DNA from: Bacteroidaceae bacterium
GTDB taxonomy: Bacteria; Bacteroidota; Bacteroidia; Bacteroidales; Bacteroidaceae
Reading direction: 5' to 3'
DNA: 64,000 nucleotides
Assembly: GCA_017651245.1 (NCBI GenBank)
Contig: JAGCDQ010000020.1
Coordinates: 1 to 64,000, forward strand
Shown here one piece after another: positions 24,247 to 34,113 of this stretch. Numbering within the stretch: the first letter of the stretch is position 1; each line of letters begins with the position of its first letter. The notes beneath the pieces were generated by a model. It did not search any database, was not told where the DNA came from, and was given only the letters and a program-made list of their open reading frames with translations. The translations under genes were made by a program, and so were the position numbers.

Positions 24247-25548
24247 ATGAATTTTTATAGTACAAATGGACAAGCACCTATCGCTTCATTGGAAAAAGCG
24301 GTGGTGAAAGGACTCGCTGAAGATAAGGGACTTTATATGCCAGAGCGCATCAAGAACCTTTCCAAAGAGTTTTATGACAATATAGAGAATCTCTCTTTTC
24401 AGGAGATTGCTTACACGGTGGCAGATGCTTTCTTCGGTGAGGATGTGCCAGCTGAGGATTTGAGGCGAATTGTCTATGACACACTGGCATTCGATTGCCC
24501 TTGTATAAAAGTGACAGATAGCATTTATTCGCTGGAACTCTTTCATGGTCCCACCTTGGCGTTCAAGGATGTGGGCGCCCGTTTCATGGCGCGCCTTTTG
24601 CAGTTCTTCCTTAAGAAGGAGGGTGCAGGGGAAGTGAATGTGTTGGTTGCCACTTCTGGCGACACAGGCAGTGCTGTGGCAAACGGATTCCTTGGTGTGG
24701 AAGGCATCCATGTATATGTGCTCTATCCAAAGGGAAAAGTGAGTCCTATTCAAGAATGTCAGTTCACAACGCTTGGACAGAACATCACCGCAGTCGAAGT
24801 GGATGGTGTGTTTGACGATTGTCAGGCTTTGGTGAAAAACGCCTTTATAGATGCTGATTTGAATGCTCATATGCAGTTGACCTCCGCCAACTCCATCAAT
24901 GTAGCGCGTTTCCTTCCACAGGCATTTTATTACTTCTATGCATACGCTCAAATGAAGAAAAAGAGATTGGCTGATCAACTTGTGGTATGTGTACCTTCGG
25001 GCAACTTCGGCAACATCTGTTCGGCACTCTTCGGCAAGAGAATGGGACTGCCCATCAAGCGTTTCATTGCTGCCAACAATGCCAATGACGTTTTCTTCAA
25101 GTATCTACAAACTGGTAAATATGAGCCCAAAGCATCCGTACAGACAATTGCCAATGCAATGGATGTGGGTGACCCAAGCAATTTTGCTCGTGTATATGAA
25201 CTGTACGGAAAGAGTCATGCAGCTATCTGCGCCAATATCAGTGGGGCTACTTATACAGATGAACAGATTGCCGAAACCATTAAGGAGGTAAAGGCTGAGA
25301 CTGGTTATGTGTGCGACCCTCATGGTGCTTGTGGCTATCGTGCTTTGAAGGAAGGACTGAAAGAAGGCGAAACAGGCGTGTTCCTTGAGACAGCGCATCC
25401 TGCCAAGTTTAAGGACACCGTTGATCGTATTCTTGGTGACAACATCGAGATACCAGCCAAGTTACAGGCATTTATGAAGGGCGCCAAGCAAAGTGTCCCC
25501 ATGAGCAAGGATTTTGTAAGTTTCAAGCAATATCTGATGGCAGAATAA
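24247..25548 (+). CDS. thrC: Threonine synthase
   Basis: 433 residues from ATG 24247 (MNFYSTNGQAPIASLEKAV); the longer frame from 24166 overlaps apgM and is rejected. It is a PLP enzyme that makes threonine from O-phosphohomoserine. Motifs: HGPTLAFKDVGARFMARLL with the PLP lysine, VATSGDTGSAVANGF, SANSINVARFLPQAFYY and VCVPSGNFGN. Last gene of the threonine operon, 14 bp after apgM. Confidence 0.97.
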   Translation: MNFYSTNGQAPIASLEKAVVKGLAEDKGLYMPERIKNLSKEFYDNIENLSFQEIAYTVADAFFGEDVPAEDLRRIVYDTLAFDCPCIKVTDSIYSLELFHGPTLAFKDVGARFMARLLQFFLKKEGAGEVNVLVATSGDTGSAVANGFLGVEGIHVYVLYPKGKVSPIQECQFTTLGQNITAVEVDGVFDDCQALVKNAFIDADLNAHMQLTSANSINVARFLPQAFYYFYAYAQMKKKRLADQLVVCVPSGNFGNICSALFGKRMGLPIKRFIAANNANDVFFKYLQTGKYEPKASVQTIANAMDVGDPSNFARVYELYGKSHAAICANISGATYTDEQIAETIKEVKAETGYVCDPHGACGYRALKEGLKEGETGVFLETAHPAKFKDTVDRILGDNIEIPAKLQAFMKGAKQSVPMSKDFVSFKQYLMAE

Positions 25549-25600
25549 AGCCATTGTGTATTTGTATTTATAGCATTATTCATATAATCCCTAAAAGAAA

Positions 25601-27679
25601 ATGAAATCCAGTATACAACAAAAACGCACTTTCATGACCCGTTTCATGATGAAGGTGGTTCTGGTGGTGATTTCTACGGCACTGATTGTTTATTTCATGC
25701 CTCGTGGCGATGAATTTGGCTATAAGTACGAGTTGGATAGACCTTGGAACTATGGGTTGTTAATTGCCAACACTAAGTTCCCTATATTGAAGAATGATTC
25801 GCTGATTCATCAGGAGAAAGAAACTATGATGCGTAGTTTCCAGCCTTATTACAATTATAACAAGGCTGTAAGAGACACGATGATGAATCGTCTGTACAAC
25901 TATGCTGCAAAAGAATGGCAAGGACAGAACTCAACCTTGTATGTGCATCACATTGCCGTGTTATTGGACACCATCTATCAAAGGGGTGTTCTTTCAGGTG
26001 AAGATTATGCCCGTTTGAAAGATAAAGAACATCACAAGAATATTCGTGTCGTGAGGAATAATGAGGCGGTATCAGTGCCATTGAGTCGTGTGTTCTCCTT
26101 GCGTTCTGCTTATGACTATATTATTGCAGAGGATACTGCTAAATATTCAAGGCTGGTGCTACGGCAATACAACATCAATGAGCTTATCCAGCAGAATTTG
26201 GCGTATGACCAAATGAAATCTGAAACGGAACTTGATGAGAACTTGCAAAATATCTCCAGTTACAATGGTTTTGTACAAGCGGGTCAGAAAATCGTTGACC
26301 GTGGTGAAACAGTGACGGATGAAGTATATGACATCCTGCGTTCTTATGAGCGGGATTACGAACGGCGCAATACTATTGACACGAAAATACCTTACAGATC
26401 TATTGGACAATCTATCTTTGTATTGGTAATCTTTGTCTCGCTGATTACATATTTGTCCTTGTTTCGTATCGATTATTTTGAAAATACGAGAAGTGTCACG
26501 TTGCTTTTTGCCTTGCCCGTGTTCTTTTGTGTGATTGCCTCACTGATGGTGTCGCATAAAGTATTGAATGTTTTCATGCTTCCGTGCTGCCTAGTGCCCA
26601 TTGTGATACGTGTCTTCATGGATTCTCGAACAGCTTTTATGTTCCATTGTGGGATGGTGCTGATCATCTCTATGATGCTGACCAACAATTATGAGTTCAT
26701 CATTGTACAGTTGGTAGCTGGTATGGTGGCGATACAGACTTTGCGAGAGTTATCACAACGTTCTCAGATTGTCCGCACAGCTTTCATCATTTTCTTGGTG
26801 TATGTCATCTTCTACACAGGCTATTCTCTGCATCATGAGAATGATATCAAGATGGATACCTGGATGTATATCTGTTTTACGGTCAATTGTGTGTTGTTGC
26901 TCTTCACATATCCGCTCTTGTGGATGTTGGAGAAGGTGTTTGGCTTCACCAGTGATGTGACACTCGTGGAACTCAGTAACGTGCATAACCCACTTTTTCA
27001 GCGAATGACGGAAGTGGCTCCAGGTACCTTCCAACACTCTATGCAGGTGGCAAACCTGAGTGCGGAGGTGGCAAACAAGATTGGTGCTAAAGCACAATTG
27101 GTGCGTACAGGTGCATTGTATCATGACATTGGAAAGATGGAACGTCCTGCCTTTTTCACGGAGAACCAGAACGGGCTTTCACCTCACAAGCATTTGACAC
27201 CATTGAAGAGTGCTGAGGTCATCATTGCGCATGTGAAGAATGGATTAGCCCTTGCAGACAAGAACCACATTCCTGATTCCATCAAAAGGTTCATCACCAC
27301 GCATCATGGTTTGGGAAAAGCAAAGTATTTCTATATCACCTACAAGAACGAGCATCCCGATGAAGATATAGATGAGTCTGCATTCGCTTATCCTGGTCCT
27401 AATCCGAGCACGAAGGAAGAGGCAATTCTGATGATGTGCGATGCTGTTGAGGCAGCTTCCCGCTCTTTACCTGAATATACAGAAGAAAGCATCAATCAGT
27501 TAGTAGATAAAATCATTGACAATCAAGTGGCAGAGGGTTTCTTCAGTGTATGTTCCATTACTTTTAAGGACATCGCTATAGCCAAGAATGTTTTGAAAGA
27601 CAAGTTGAAGACAATATATCACACCCGTATTTCTTATCCAGAAATGGGAGAAGATTATGAAAACAGAGAAGAAAAATAA
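25601..27679 (+). CDS. pgpH: PgpH-type 7TM-HD phosphodiesterase (c-di-AMP)
   Basis: 692 residues. An N-terminal transmembrane helix (about 17-33), an extracellular 7TMR-HDED domain (about 50-270), then seven hydrophobic segments (about 275-460), and a cytoplasmic HD domain with FQHSMQVANLSAEVA, ALYHDIGKMERP (HD about residues 508-509), THHGLGKAKYFY and CDAVEAASRSL. The family hydrolyses cyclic di-AMP. The 3' end overlaps the next gene by 23 bp, so the envelope-modification genes that follow are likely co-translated. Confidence 0.93.
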   Translation: MKSSIQQKRTFMTRFMMKVVLVVISTALIVYFMPRGDEFGYKYELDRPWNYGLLIANTKFPILKNDSLIHQEKETMMRSFQPYYNYNKAVRDTMMNRLYNYAAKEWQGQNSTLYVHHIAVLLDTIYQRGVLSGEDYARLKDKEHHKNIRVVRNNEAVSVPLSRVFSLRSAYDYIIAEDTAKYSRLVLRQYNINELIQQNLAYDQMKSETELDENLQNISSYNGFVQAGQKIVDRGETVTDEVYDILRSYERDYERRNTIDTKIPYRSIGQSIFVLVIFVSLITYLSLFRIDYFENTRSVTLLFALPVFFCVIASLMVSHKVLNVFMLPCCLVPIVIRVFMDSRTAFMFHCGMVLIISMMLTNNYEFIIVQLVAGMVAIQTLRELSQRSQIVRTAFIIFLVYVIFYTGYSLHHENDIKMDTWMYICFTVNCVLLLFTYPLLWMLEKVFGFTSDVTLVELSNVHNPLFQRMTEVAPGTFQHSMQVANLSAEVANKIGAKAQLVRTGALYHDIGKMERPAFFTENQNGLSPHKHLTPLKSAEVIIAHVKNGLALADKNHIPDSIKRFITTHHGLGKAKYFYITYKNEHPDEDIDESAFAYPGPNPSTKEEAILMMCDAVEAASRSLPEYTEESINQLVDKIIDNQVAEGFFSVCSITFKDIAIAKNVLKDKLKTIYHTRISYPEMGEDYENREEK

Positions 27680-29174
27680 GATTTGGCAAACCTTTTTGCT
27701 TGTGCTGCTTGTGGTGACGGTGTTGATAGGTTTGTTTTATTTGCCGCGTATCCACCTATTTGACCAAGATTTGCGTCGTGTGAACATCTTGAGCGATGTA
27801 CAGCGTCGGGACAAGGACGGCAACATCGTGGCAGAACGGATGGCTGATTCTTTGGATGGTTATGTAGAGCAGGGGATTGACTCAGCGGCTATTCGTGTAA
27901 AACAGCTTGCTTATGTTGATACAGTGCCGAAAGGTATGGTGGCAATAGAGGATTTTGCCACAGATGGCCTGAATCGTGAGATGGACAAATTTTATGCAGC
28001 GTTAGGACAATCTCACAATCGTCCTGTCCGTGTGGCTTATTTCGGAGATTCCTACATTGAAGGTGATATTCTGACGATGGACTTGCGTGCTTTATTGCAA
28101 CAGAAGTTTGGTGGCAAAGGTGTCGGTTTTGTAGAGATTGCCTGTGTATCTTCCGATTTCCGTCGTTCCGTCACTTCTCGTCGCAACAACTGGAATCGCT
28201 ATCATGCCAACGAACGTGGTCGTGGTTTCAAAGCCAATCTACAAAGTATGGCAGGCAGTTACTTCATTCCATCTGGTACAGCTACCTATGAATTGCGTTG
28301 CCAAACCAATGTGTACGGTAATCTCTTAGGTGAAGCAGATGAGGCTACCGTGTTCTTCACTCCTGGTAGTGGGCTCAACATTCAATATGCGCTCAATGGC
28401 GGAGAAAGGCAATCACTCTTTTCCAACGGAGAGGCTAGTGCGCCTCAGACTTATGATGAAGTGGTGGAGGTGGTGGATTCCGACTCCACCATCAGTTACA
28501 AAACCATCACTCGCACTGTTGAGACGGCTCAGCAAGGAGCTGGCAATGTTGTAGCAAAGAGCATAAATGGTAAAATCAACCGTTTCAACATGACAGTAAC
28601 AGGCGGACATGGCTCTCGTTTCTATGGAGTGGCACTCGATGGTCACAATGGCATCGCTGTTGATAATTTCAGTATGCGAGGCAGTGGTGGTCAGCATCTT
28701 GGAGGCATTCCTGTGGAGACGCTTCGTAGCTTTGCCTCTGTCCGTCCTTACGATCTCATTGTCATTCACTATGGACTCAATGTGGCAAATGAGAAGCAGA
28801 AAGACTATGGAGGCTATACGGGGCAACTCGGCAAAGTCATTGACCTAATGAAACAAGCATACCCTCATGCTAGCATTCTGGTGGTCAGCATGGGTGACCG
28901 CGACAAACGCGGTTCTGACGGACAGATGCATACTATGGGCGGTGTAAAGGAGATGGTGTCCTACGAGCGCAAAATGGCAAGCGACCACCATGTTGCTTTC
29001 TGGAACCTTTACGAAGCGATGGGTGGTGATGGCAGCCTCGCCAGAATGACAGAAAAGAAGCAAGCAAACCTTGACTATACACACATCAACTTTGCGGGTG
29101 GACGCCATTTGGCAGAACTCCTGTTTGATGTGCTTATGAACGGTAAGACCAATTACGATAATCGTGTACGCTGA
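27657..29174 (+). CDS. Membrane-anchored SGNH/GDSL-type protein
   Basis: 505 residues. One N-terminal transmembrane helix (about 9-27) anchors it, with the rest outside the cytoplasm. Residues from about 120 carry VRVAYFGDSYIEGD (GDS block), then LIVIHYGLNVAN (block III) and DYTHINFAGGRHLAE near 485 with the Asp-x-x-His pair. The two halves of the SGNH fold are split by an inserted beta-rich domain (about 190-300). It overlaps pgpH by 23 bp and the next SGNH gene by 11 bp. With the MBOAT gene downstream it probably transfers or removes acyl groups on a surface polymer; the substrate is unknown. Confidence 0.85.
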   Translation: MKTEKKNKIWQTFLLVLLVVTVLIGLFYLPRIHLFDQDLRRVNILSDVQRRDKDGNIVAERMADSLDGYVEQGIDSAAIRVKQLAYVDTVPKGMVAIEDFATDGLNREMDKFYAALGQSHNRPVRVAYFGDSYIEGDILTMDLRALLQQKFGGKGVGFVEIACVSSDFRRSVTSRRNNWNRYHANERGRGFKANLQSMAGSYFIPSGTATYELRCQTNVYGNLLGEADEATVFFTPGSGLNIQYALNGGERQSLFSNGEASAPQTYDEVVEVVDSDSTISYKTITRTVETAQQGAGNVVAKSINGKINRFNMTVTGGHGSRFYGVALDGHNGIAVDNFSMRGSGGQHLGGIPVETLRSFASVRPYDLIVIHYGLNVANEKQKDYGGYTGQLGKVIDLMKQAYPHASILVVSMGDRDKRGSDGQMHTMGGVKEMVSYERKMASDHHVAFWNLYEAMGGDGSLARMTEKKQANLDYTHINFAGGRHLAELLFDVLMNGKTNYDNRVR

Positions 29175-30078
29175 TATTCGACATATCATTCGTTTGGCAC
29201 TCTGTGCACTGTTCTTCGTTTCACTTGGTGGAGGCGAAGCGATGGCCCAGTCACTCACAACACCCTTTCCTTCCACGTTCCGAAATACTCGTACCAATGA
29301 ACTCATCGATGGTCAGACATTGGCTCCAGTGTTCAAAAAGGTCCATCAACACAAAACTATCAAAGTGATGCAGATAGGCGATTCCCATGTGAAGGGAAAC
29401 ATCTTACCTCGTACATTAGGTAGCACGTTGGAAAAATATTTTCCCAGAATGGAGTTCACCTATTATGGAATAAATGGTGCTTGGGCACGCCGATTCTATG
29501 AACAGGATATGATCAATCGTGTGGTGGCTGAACGTCCCGATTTGGTCATCGTTTCCTTTGGTACCAATGAGGCACATGGCAACACTATCGATGAACGGGC
29601 ACATGCCGAGACGATGAAGACTCTTACCGACCGCATCAGCGAGCGATGTCCAGGTGTGTGTTTCCTCTTCACCACACCTCCTGGCAGTTTCATCTCTCAA
29701 CGCACAGGAAGTTACACCACAGGATCAGGACGTCGTAAGCGCACGCACTACACCACCACCAAGGTGCCGAATCAGAATACAGCCAATGTGGCACGTAGCA
29801 TCGTCAATTTCTGTCGTAATCATCGCATGGCAGTGTGGGACATCTTCACCATTGCTGGAGGCCCCACTTCAGCTTGCACCAACTGGCGTAATGCAGGACT
29901 GATGAATACTGACTGCATCCACTACCTGGCCACAGGGTACACTTTGCAGGGAAAATTACTTGGCGAAGCCATCTACAAAACTTATACAGGAACTGCCACC
30001 TCGGGTAGTCAAACACGCATGATGCATGGATCTACCCCTAAGGAGCAAAAACCTTACAAAACGGTAAAAGGATTTTAG
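29164..30078 (+). CDS. Secreted SGNH/GDSL-type protein
   Basis: 304 residues from GTG 29164, which overlaps the previous gene by 11 bp; there is no suitable ATG before the signal peptide (LALCALFFVSLGGG, ending AMAQS). SGNH motifs: IKVMQIGDSHVKGN near 70, IVSFGTNEAHGN near 125 and DCIHYLATGYTLQG near 258. It is shorter than its upstream neighbour and lacks a membrane anchor, suggesting a soluble periplasmic partner. Six bp separate it from the MBOAT gene. Confidence 0.87.
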   Translation: MYADIRHIIRLALCALFFVSLGGGEAMAQSLTTPFPSTFRNTRTNELIDGQTLAPVFKKVHQHKTIKVMQIGDSHVKGNILPRTLGSTLEKYFPRMEFTYYGINGAWARRFYEQDMINRVVAERPDLVIVSFGTNEAHGNTIDERAHAETMKTLTDRISERCPGVCFLFTTPPGSFISQRTGSYTTGSGRRKRTHYTTTKVPNQNTANVARSIVNFCRNHRMAVWDIFTIAGGPTSACTNWRNAGLMNTDCIHYLATGYTLQGKLLGEAIYKTYTGTATSGSQTRMMHGSTPKEQKPYKTVKGF

Positions 30079-30084
30079 GACAAA

Positions 30085-31653
30085 ATGTTTGACATCGATT
30101 CTTCACGCCTCATAGAACAACTTCTTTATCTGCCTGACTCCCCTATGATTTTCTCGTCAGGCATATTCCTGTTCTTGTTTCTGGGGTTCACACTCATCTA
30201 TAATCTATTGGGCAAGGCGGATACTCTGCGTATCCTCTTCGTCACTCTCTTTTCTTACTATTTCTACTATAAGTCAAGCGGTCTCTTCTTTTGGCTATTG
30301 GCATTGGTGACTATCTCCGACTATTTCATAGCCAAGGCGATTGCAGGTGTAAAGGAAAAGGGAGGACTAGCAAAGACCCTTGTTGTCCTTTCTCTGGTGC
30401 TTGACCTCGGGTTACTCGTCTTTTTCAAGTACACCAATTTCTTGGGTGAAAGCATCTGCACGCTGTTGACAGATTGTGGGATACAAGTGCCCTCAACCAT
30501 TAGCGGCTCCTATCTCTTGGGCGTCACTTGGCAGCATCGTGATATTTTTCTGCCTGTGGGCATTTCGTTCTTCACCTTCCAGTCGTTGAGCTATACCATT
30601 GATGTGTATAGAGGTAATATCAAGCCTCTCGACCGACTGCTCGACTATGCCTTCTATGTGAGTTTCTTCCCTCAACTTGTGGCAGGACCTATCGTTCGTG
30701 CCCGTGACTTCATTCCTCAGATACGTCGTCCGCTCTTCGTGTCCGACCAGATGCTGGGCACAGGTATCTTTCTTATTATAGCAGGTCTTTTCAAAAAGGC
30801 TGTCATCAGCGATTATATCTCCATCAACTTTGTGGAACGTATTTTCGACCAGCCCGACCTTTACAGCGGTATCGAGAACCTCTTTGCCGTCTATGGCTAT
30901 ACACTACAGATCTATTGCGACTTCTCGGGTTATTCCGATATGGCGATTGGTATAGCTCTCTTGCTCGGGTTCCAATTTCCCAAGAACTTCGATAGTCCTT
31001 ACAAGTCTGCCTCCATCACCGAGTTCTGGCGTCGTTGGCACATCAGTCTCTCCTCATGGCTCAAGGATTATCTCTACATCTCCCTCGGTGGTAACCGTCA
31101 CGGCAAGTTGCGCCAATATTTCAACCTTCTGATGACGATGCTGCTGGGTGGTCTATGGCATGGTGCTTCCCTCAATTTCATCCTTTGGGGCGGTTTTCAC
31201 GGACTTCTTCTCTGTTTCGACAAGATTTGGCACTCCCTTTGTGCGGTGCTTAGTCCGTTGACGTATTTGCCCAGCAAGAAAGACCCCAACCCAACTAAGA
31301 ATTGGTTCGTTGTCTTCGTGGGAGGTCTCATTACTTTTCACCTCGTGGCAGCCCTGTGGGTACTCTTCCGTGCTCCTTCCTTTGGCATTGCCGAACAAGT
31401 GTTCCATCAGATATTCTACAAGTTCGAGCCACAGATATTCCTTCAGTGGTGCACTTCTTACAGGGTGGTTGCTCTGTTGATGTTGTTGGGTTATGTGCTT
31501 CACTTCATGCCAGAGTTCCTCTCTGAGAAAGTGAAAACTTATGTCACTCGATGCCCGCTTCTCGTGAAGGCACTCCTCATCGTCATCGTGGCCTTTATCG
31601 TCATACAGATTAAGTCCTCCGATGTGCAACCATTCATTTACTTCCAGTTCTGA
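30085..31653 (+). CDS. MBOAT-family membrane O-acyltransferase (AlgI/PatA-like)
   Basis: 522 residues with about ten or more membrane segments. AlgI/DltB-family signatures: VGISFFTFQSLSYTID, FPQLVAGPIVRARDFIPQ, EFWRRWHISLSSWLKDYLY and GGLWHGASLNFILWG, the last with the catalytic-type histidine. Such proteins pass acyl groups across the inner membrane to SGNH partners that modify alginate, peptidoglycan or other polymers. Two SGNH genes lie directly upstream, supporting an O-acylation module. Confidence 0.94.
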   Translation: MFDIDSSRLIEQLLYLPDSPMIFSSGIFLFLFLGFTLIYNLLGKADTLRILFVTLFSYYFYYKSSGLFFWLLALVTISDYFIAKAIAGVKEKGGLAKTLVVLSLVLDLGLLVFFKYTNFLGESICTLLTDCGIQVPSTISGSYLLGVTWQHRDIFLPVGISFFTFQSLSYTIDVYRGNIKPLDRLLDYAFYVSFFPQLVAGPIVRARDFIPQIRRPLFVSDQMLGTGIFLIIAGLFKKAVISDYISINFVERIFDQPDLYSGIENLFAVYGYTLQIYCDFSGYSDMAIGIALLLGFQFPKNFDSPYKSASITEFWRRWHISLSSWLKDYLYISLGGNRHGKLRQYFNLLMTMLLGGLWHGASLNFILWGGFHGLLLCFDKIWHSLCAVLSPLTYLPSKKDPNPTKNWFVVFVGGLITFHLVAALWVLFRAPSFGIAEQVFHQIFYKFEPQIFLQWCTSYRVVALLMLLGYVLHFMPEFLSEKVKTYVTRCPLLVKALLIVIVAFIVIQIKSSDVQPFIYFQF

Positions 31654-31657
31654 TCTT

Positions 31658-32326
31658 ATGAACTCCTCCGAAATATACAATGCCGCCCAACTCATTGAGC
31701 GTATCCAGCAGGTCGGTTTCCTCCCATTGCTCGACAGTGGCATTGTGGGCTTCTCTGCCGAGGAAATGGTGGCAGAGGATTGTCGTTATGTGACCTTTTC
31801 CGATGGAGGTTGGGACTGGCCGTTGTGGAAGTGGAAAGGTCCCATTGTGACGGAAGGGGGTTGTGTGTATGGCAAGTTCTTCAACAAGAAGGCAGGTTTT
31901 GTCAGCCGTGAATGGTGGGCAGACCTTTGTAACTACCGTCGCAGTCAGCACCCAGTTCCTGAAGCTGGCACTATAGAAGATGTGATACTTGCTACCATGC
32001 AAGAGCATGGTAGTCTCATTACGCGTCAGTTACGTTCACTATGTGGTTTTACCGGGCCTAAGATGCGCAGCAAGTTTGATGGCTATGTGACCCGTCTTCA
32101 GATGGGGTGCCACATCGTGACAGAAGACTTCATTTATCCCACCGATAAACATGGGCACAACTATGGATGGGGTTGGTCACTCCTCACCACCCCTGAGCAA
32201 CTGTACGGAACAGATGCTTGCCGTTGTTCCCGTTCGCCTGAGGAATCCTTCCAACGGATGCTTGCCCATCTTCAGACCATTCTGCCAGATGTGGATGAGA
32301 AAAAACTGAAAAGGATATTGCTTTAA
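31658..32326 (+). CDS. AlkZ-related winged-helix protein
   Basis: 222 residues from ATG 31658, four bp after the MBOAT stop; the longer frame from 31622 overlaps that gene and is rejected. No signal or membrane segment. Segments WPLWKWKGPIVTEGGCVYGKF (split over a turn), IEDVILATMQEHGSLITRQL and GPKMRSKFDGYVTRLQM resemble the winged-helix family annotated as AlkZ-related in Bacteroidales. AlkZ itself is a DNA glycosylase for crosslinks, but I cannot see conserved catalytic residues, so no enzyme activity is claimed. A bidirectional terminator follows. Confidence 0.7.
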   Translation: MNSSEIYNAAQLIERIQQVGFLPLLDSGIVGFSAEEMVAEDCRYVTFSDGGWDWPLWKWKGPIVTEGGCVYGKFFNKKAGFVSREWWADLCNYRRSQHPVPEAGTIEDVILATMQEHGSLITRQLRSLCGFTGPKMRSKFDGYVTRLQMGCHIVTEDFIYPTDKHGHNYGWGWSLLTTPEQLYGTDACRCSRSPEESFQRMLAHLQTILPDVDEKKLKRILL

Positions 32327-32350
32327 GTCTATGACCAACATGAAATAGAA

Positions 32351-32380
32351 AGGGTCGCTTACGATTTCGTAGGCGACCCT
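32351..32380. terminator. Bidirectional hairpin between convergent genes
   Basis: AGGGTCGCTTACGA (32351-32364) pairs with TCGTAGGCGACCCT (32367-32380) with one G-U, a nearly perfect 13-14 bp hairpin between the AlkZ-related gene and the acyl-CoA dehydrogenase gene on the opposite strand. Confidence 0.8.
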
Positions 32381-32403
32381 CTTACATTTATAGAGATAAT
32401 GTA

Positions 32404-34113
32404 TTATTCCTGCACGTAGCTTGACAACTGCTCAACATTGAGTTGGTTGATGTAGTTGCTGTGCTTTGCCACTTCGCTCTCAGCGTAGTTCATGAAGACT
32501 ACGAGAGACTTGCCGAAGAGCTCTGGAGCACGCTGGGTGTCCTGCAAGAGCAGGTGGCTCATGATGACGTAAGCAGTCATTTCGTAGAGCTTGCGAGCAC
32601 AAAGGTCGAGGAAGTCCTGGTTGCCAGGTTCCTTTGCCTTGTCGATGCAAGCAGCAAGCTTCTCAGCCATAGCCTTGATGCGCTCTGCGTATGCTGCGTA
32701 CTCAGCTGCCACTGGTTCTGCCTCGAAGTCCTTGATGACACCAGCATAGAAGCCAGAAGTGATGTAGCGGATGGCTGCAACTGTCTGGAGCTGGGTGGTA
32801 CCTTCGTAGATAGACATGATGCGGGCATCACGATAAACACGCTGGCACTTGTACTCAAGCATGAAGCCTGAACCGCCGTGCACCTGGATAGAGTCGTAAG
32901 CACTCTCGTTGGCAAACTCAGAGTTCATACCCTTCGCCAGTGGGGTGAAGGCGTCAGCAAGCTTGCTGTACTTCTTGAACTCGTCGCGCTCCTCTGGAGT
33001 GAGCTTGCGCTCCTTGCTGATGTCGTCGAGTGCCTTGTAGATATCCACATAACGGGCAGTCATGTATAGGAGTGAACGACCAGCATCGAGCTTAGCCTTG
33101 ATGCGGGCAATCATATCGTAAACAGCAGGGAAGTGGATGATTTCCTTACCGAACTGCTTGCGGTCGCGAGCATAGTTGATAGCCTCTTCGTATGCAGCCT
33201 GTTCTGCACCCACTGACTGGGAAGCGATACCCAGACGGGCACCGTTCATCAGACCCATCACATACTTGATCAAACCGAGCTTCTCAGAACCACAGAGTTC
33301 TGCCTTCGCGTTCTTGTAAACCAACTCACAAGTAGGGCTGCCGTGAATACCGAGCTTGTTCTCGATACGACGCACGTTCACACCACCATTGCGCTTGTCA
33401 TAGATGAACATAGAAAGACCACGACCGTCACGAGTACCTTCCACTGAACGTGCGAGCACGAGGTGGATGTCAGCGTCACCGTTGGTGATGAAACGCTTCA
33501 CACCGTTCAAACGCCAGCAGTTCTCCTTCTCGTCGAAGGTGGCCTTGAGCATCACGCTCTGGAGGTCTGAACCAGCATCAGGCTCAGTCAAGTCCATAGA
33601 CATTGTCTCACCGGCACAAACACGTGGGATGTAACGCTTGCGCTGATCCTCGTCACCGAACTCATAGAGCGTCTCAATACAGTCTTGGAGTGACCAGATG
33701 TTTTCGAAACCAGCATCACCCTCAGCGATGATTTCGTTGGCAGCAGTATAAACCACGTTAGGCAAGTTGAGACCGCCGTAACGACGTGGCATTGTCATAC
33801 CGCAAAGACCAGCCTTGATAGTGGCATCAAGGTTCTCATAAGTCTTGCTGGCATAGCGCACACGACCATTCTCGCAGTGAGGACCCTCAGCATCGACATC
33901 CTCAGAGTTAGGACCGATGATGTTGGCATTGATGTCGCCTGTGATTTCGAGCAGGCTGTCATAATTCTCCTGTGCATCCTCGTAGTCCTTGGGTGCATAG
34001 TCATACTGACCGTAGTCAGCGTAATTTCTCTCCTTCAACTCAACGATGCGTTTCATCAAAGGGTGTTCCATGTGGAATTTAATCTCAGGAACGTCTGTAT
34101 AGGAATTTGCCAT
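32404..34113 (-). CDS. Acyl-CoA dehydrogenase, long form
   Basis: 569 residues. FAD-dependent dehydrogenase that would pass electrons to the ETF encoded upstream. Motifs: MDLTEPDAGSDLQSV, KRFITNGDADIHLVLARSVEG, GIASQSVGAEQAAYEEAINYARDRKQFG and the late DARIMSIYEGTTQLQ with the catalytic-type glutamate. The C-terminal extension of about 140 residues (from FYAGVIKDFEAEP) puts it in the longer FadE-like class. Its ATG overlaps the etfA stop (TAATG). The chain length of the substrate cannot be told. Confidence 0.93.
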   Translation of the reverse strand: MANSYTDVPEIKFHMEHPLMKRIVELKERNYADYGQYDYAPKDYEDAQENYDSLLEITGDINANIIGPNSEDVDAEGPHCENGRVRYASKTYENLDATIKAGLCGMTMPRRYGGLNLPNVVYTAANEIIAEGDAGFENIWSLQDCIETLYEFGDEDQRKRYIPRVCAGETMSMDLTEPDAGSDLQSVMLKATFDEKENCWRLNGVKRFITNGDADIHLVLARSVEGTRDGRGLSMFIYDKRNGGVNVRRIENKLGIHGSPTCELVYKNAKAELCGSEKLGLIKYVMGLMNGARLGIASQSVGAEQAAYEEAINYARDRKQFGKEIIHFPAVYDMIARIKAKLDAGRSLLYMTARYVDIYKALDDISKERKLTPEERDEFKKYSKLADAFTPLAKGMNSEFANESAYDSIQVHGGSGFMLEYKCQRVYRDARIMSIYEGTTQLQTVAAIRYITSGFYAGVIKDFEAEPVAAEYAAYAERIKAMAEKLAACIDKAKEPGNQDFLDLCARKLYEMTAYVIMSHLLLQDTQRAPELFGKSLVVFMNYAESEVAKHSNYINQLNVEQLSSYVQE

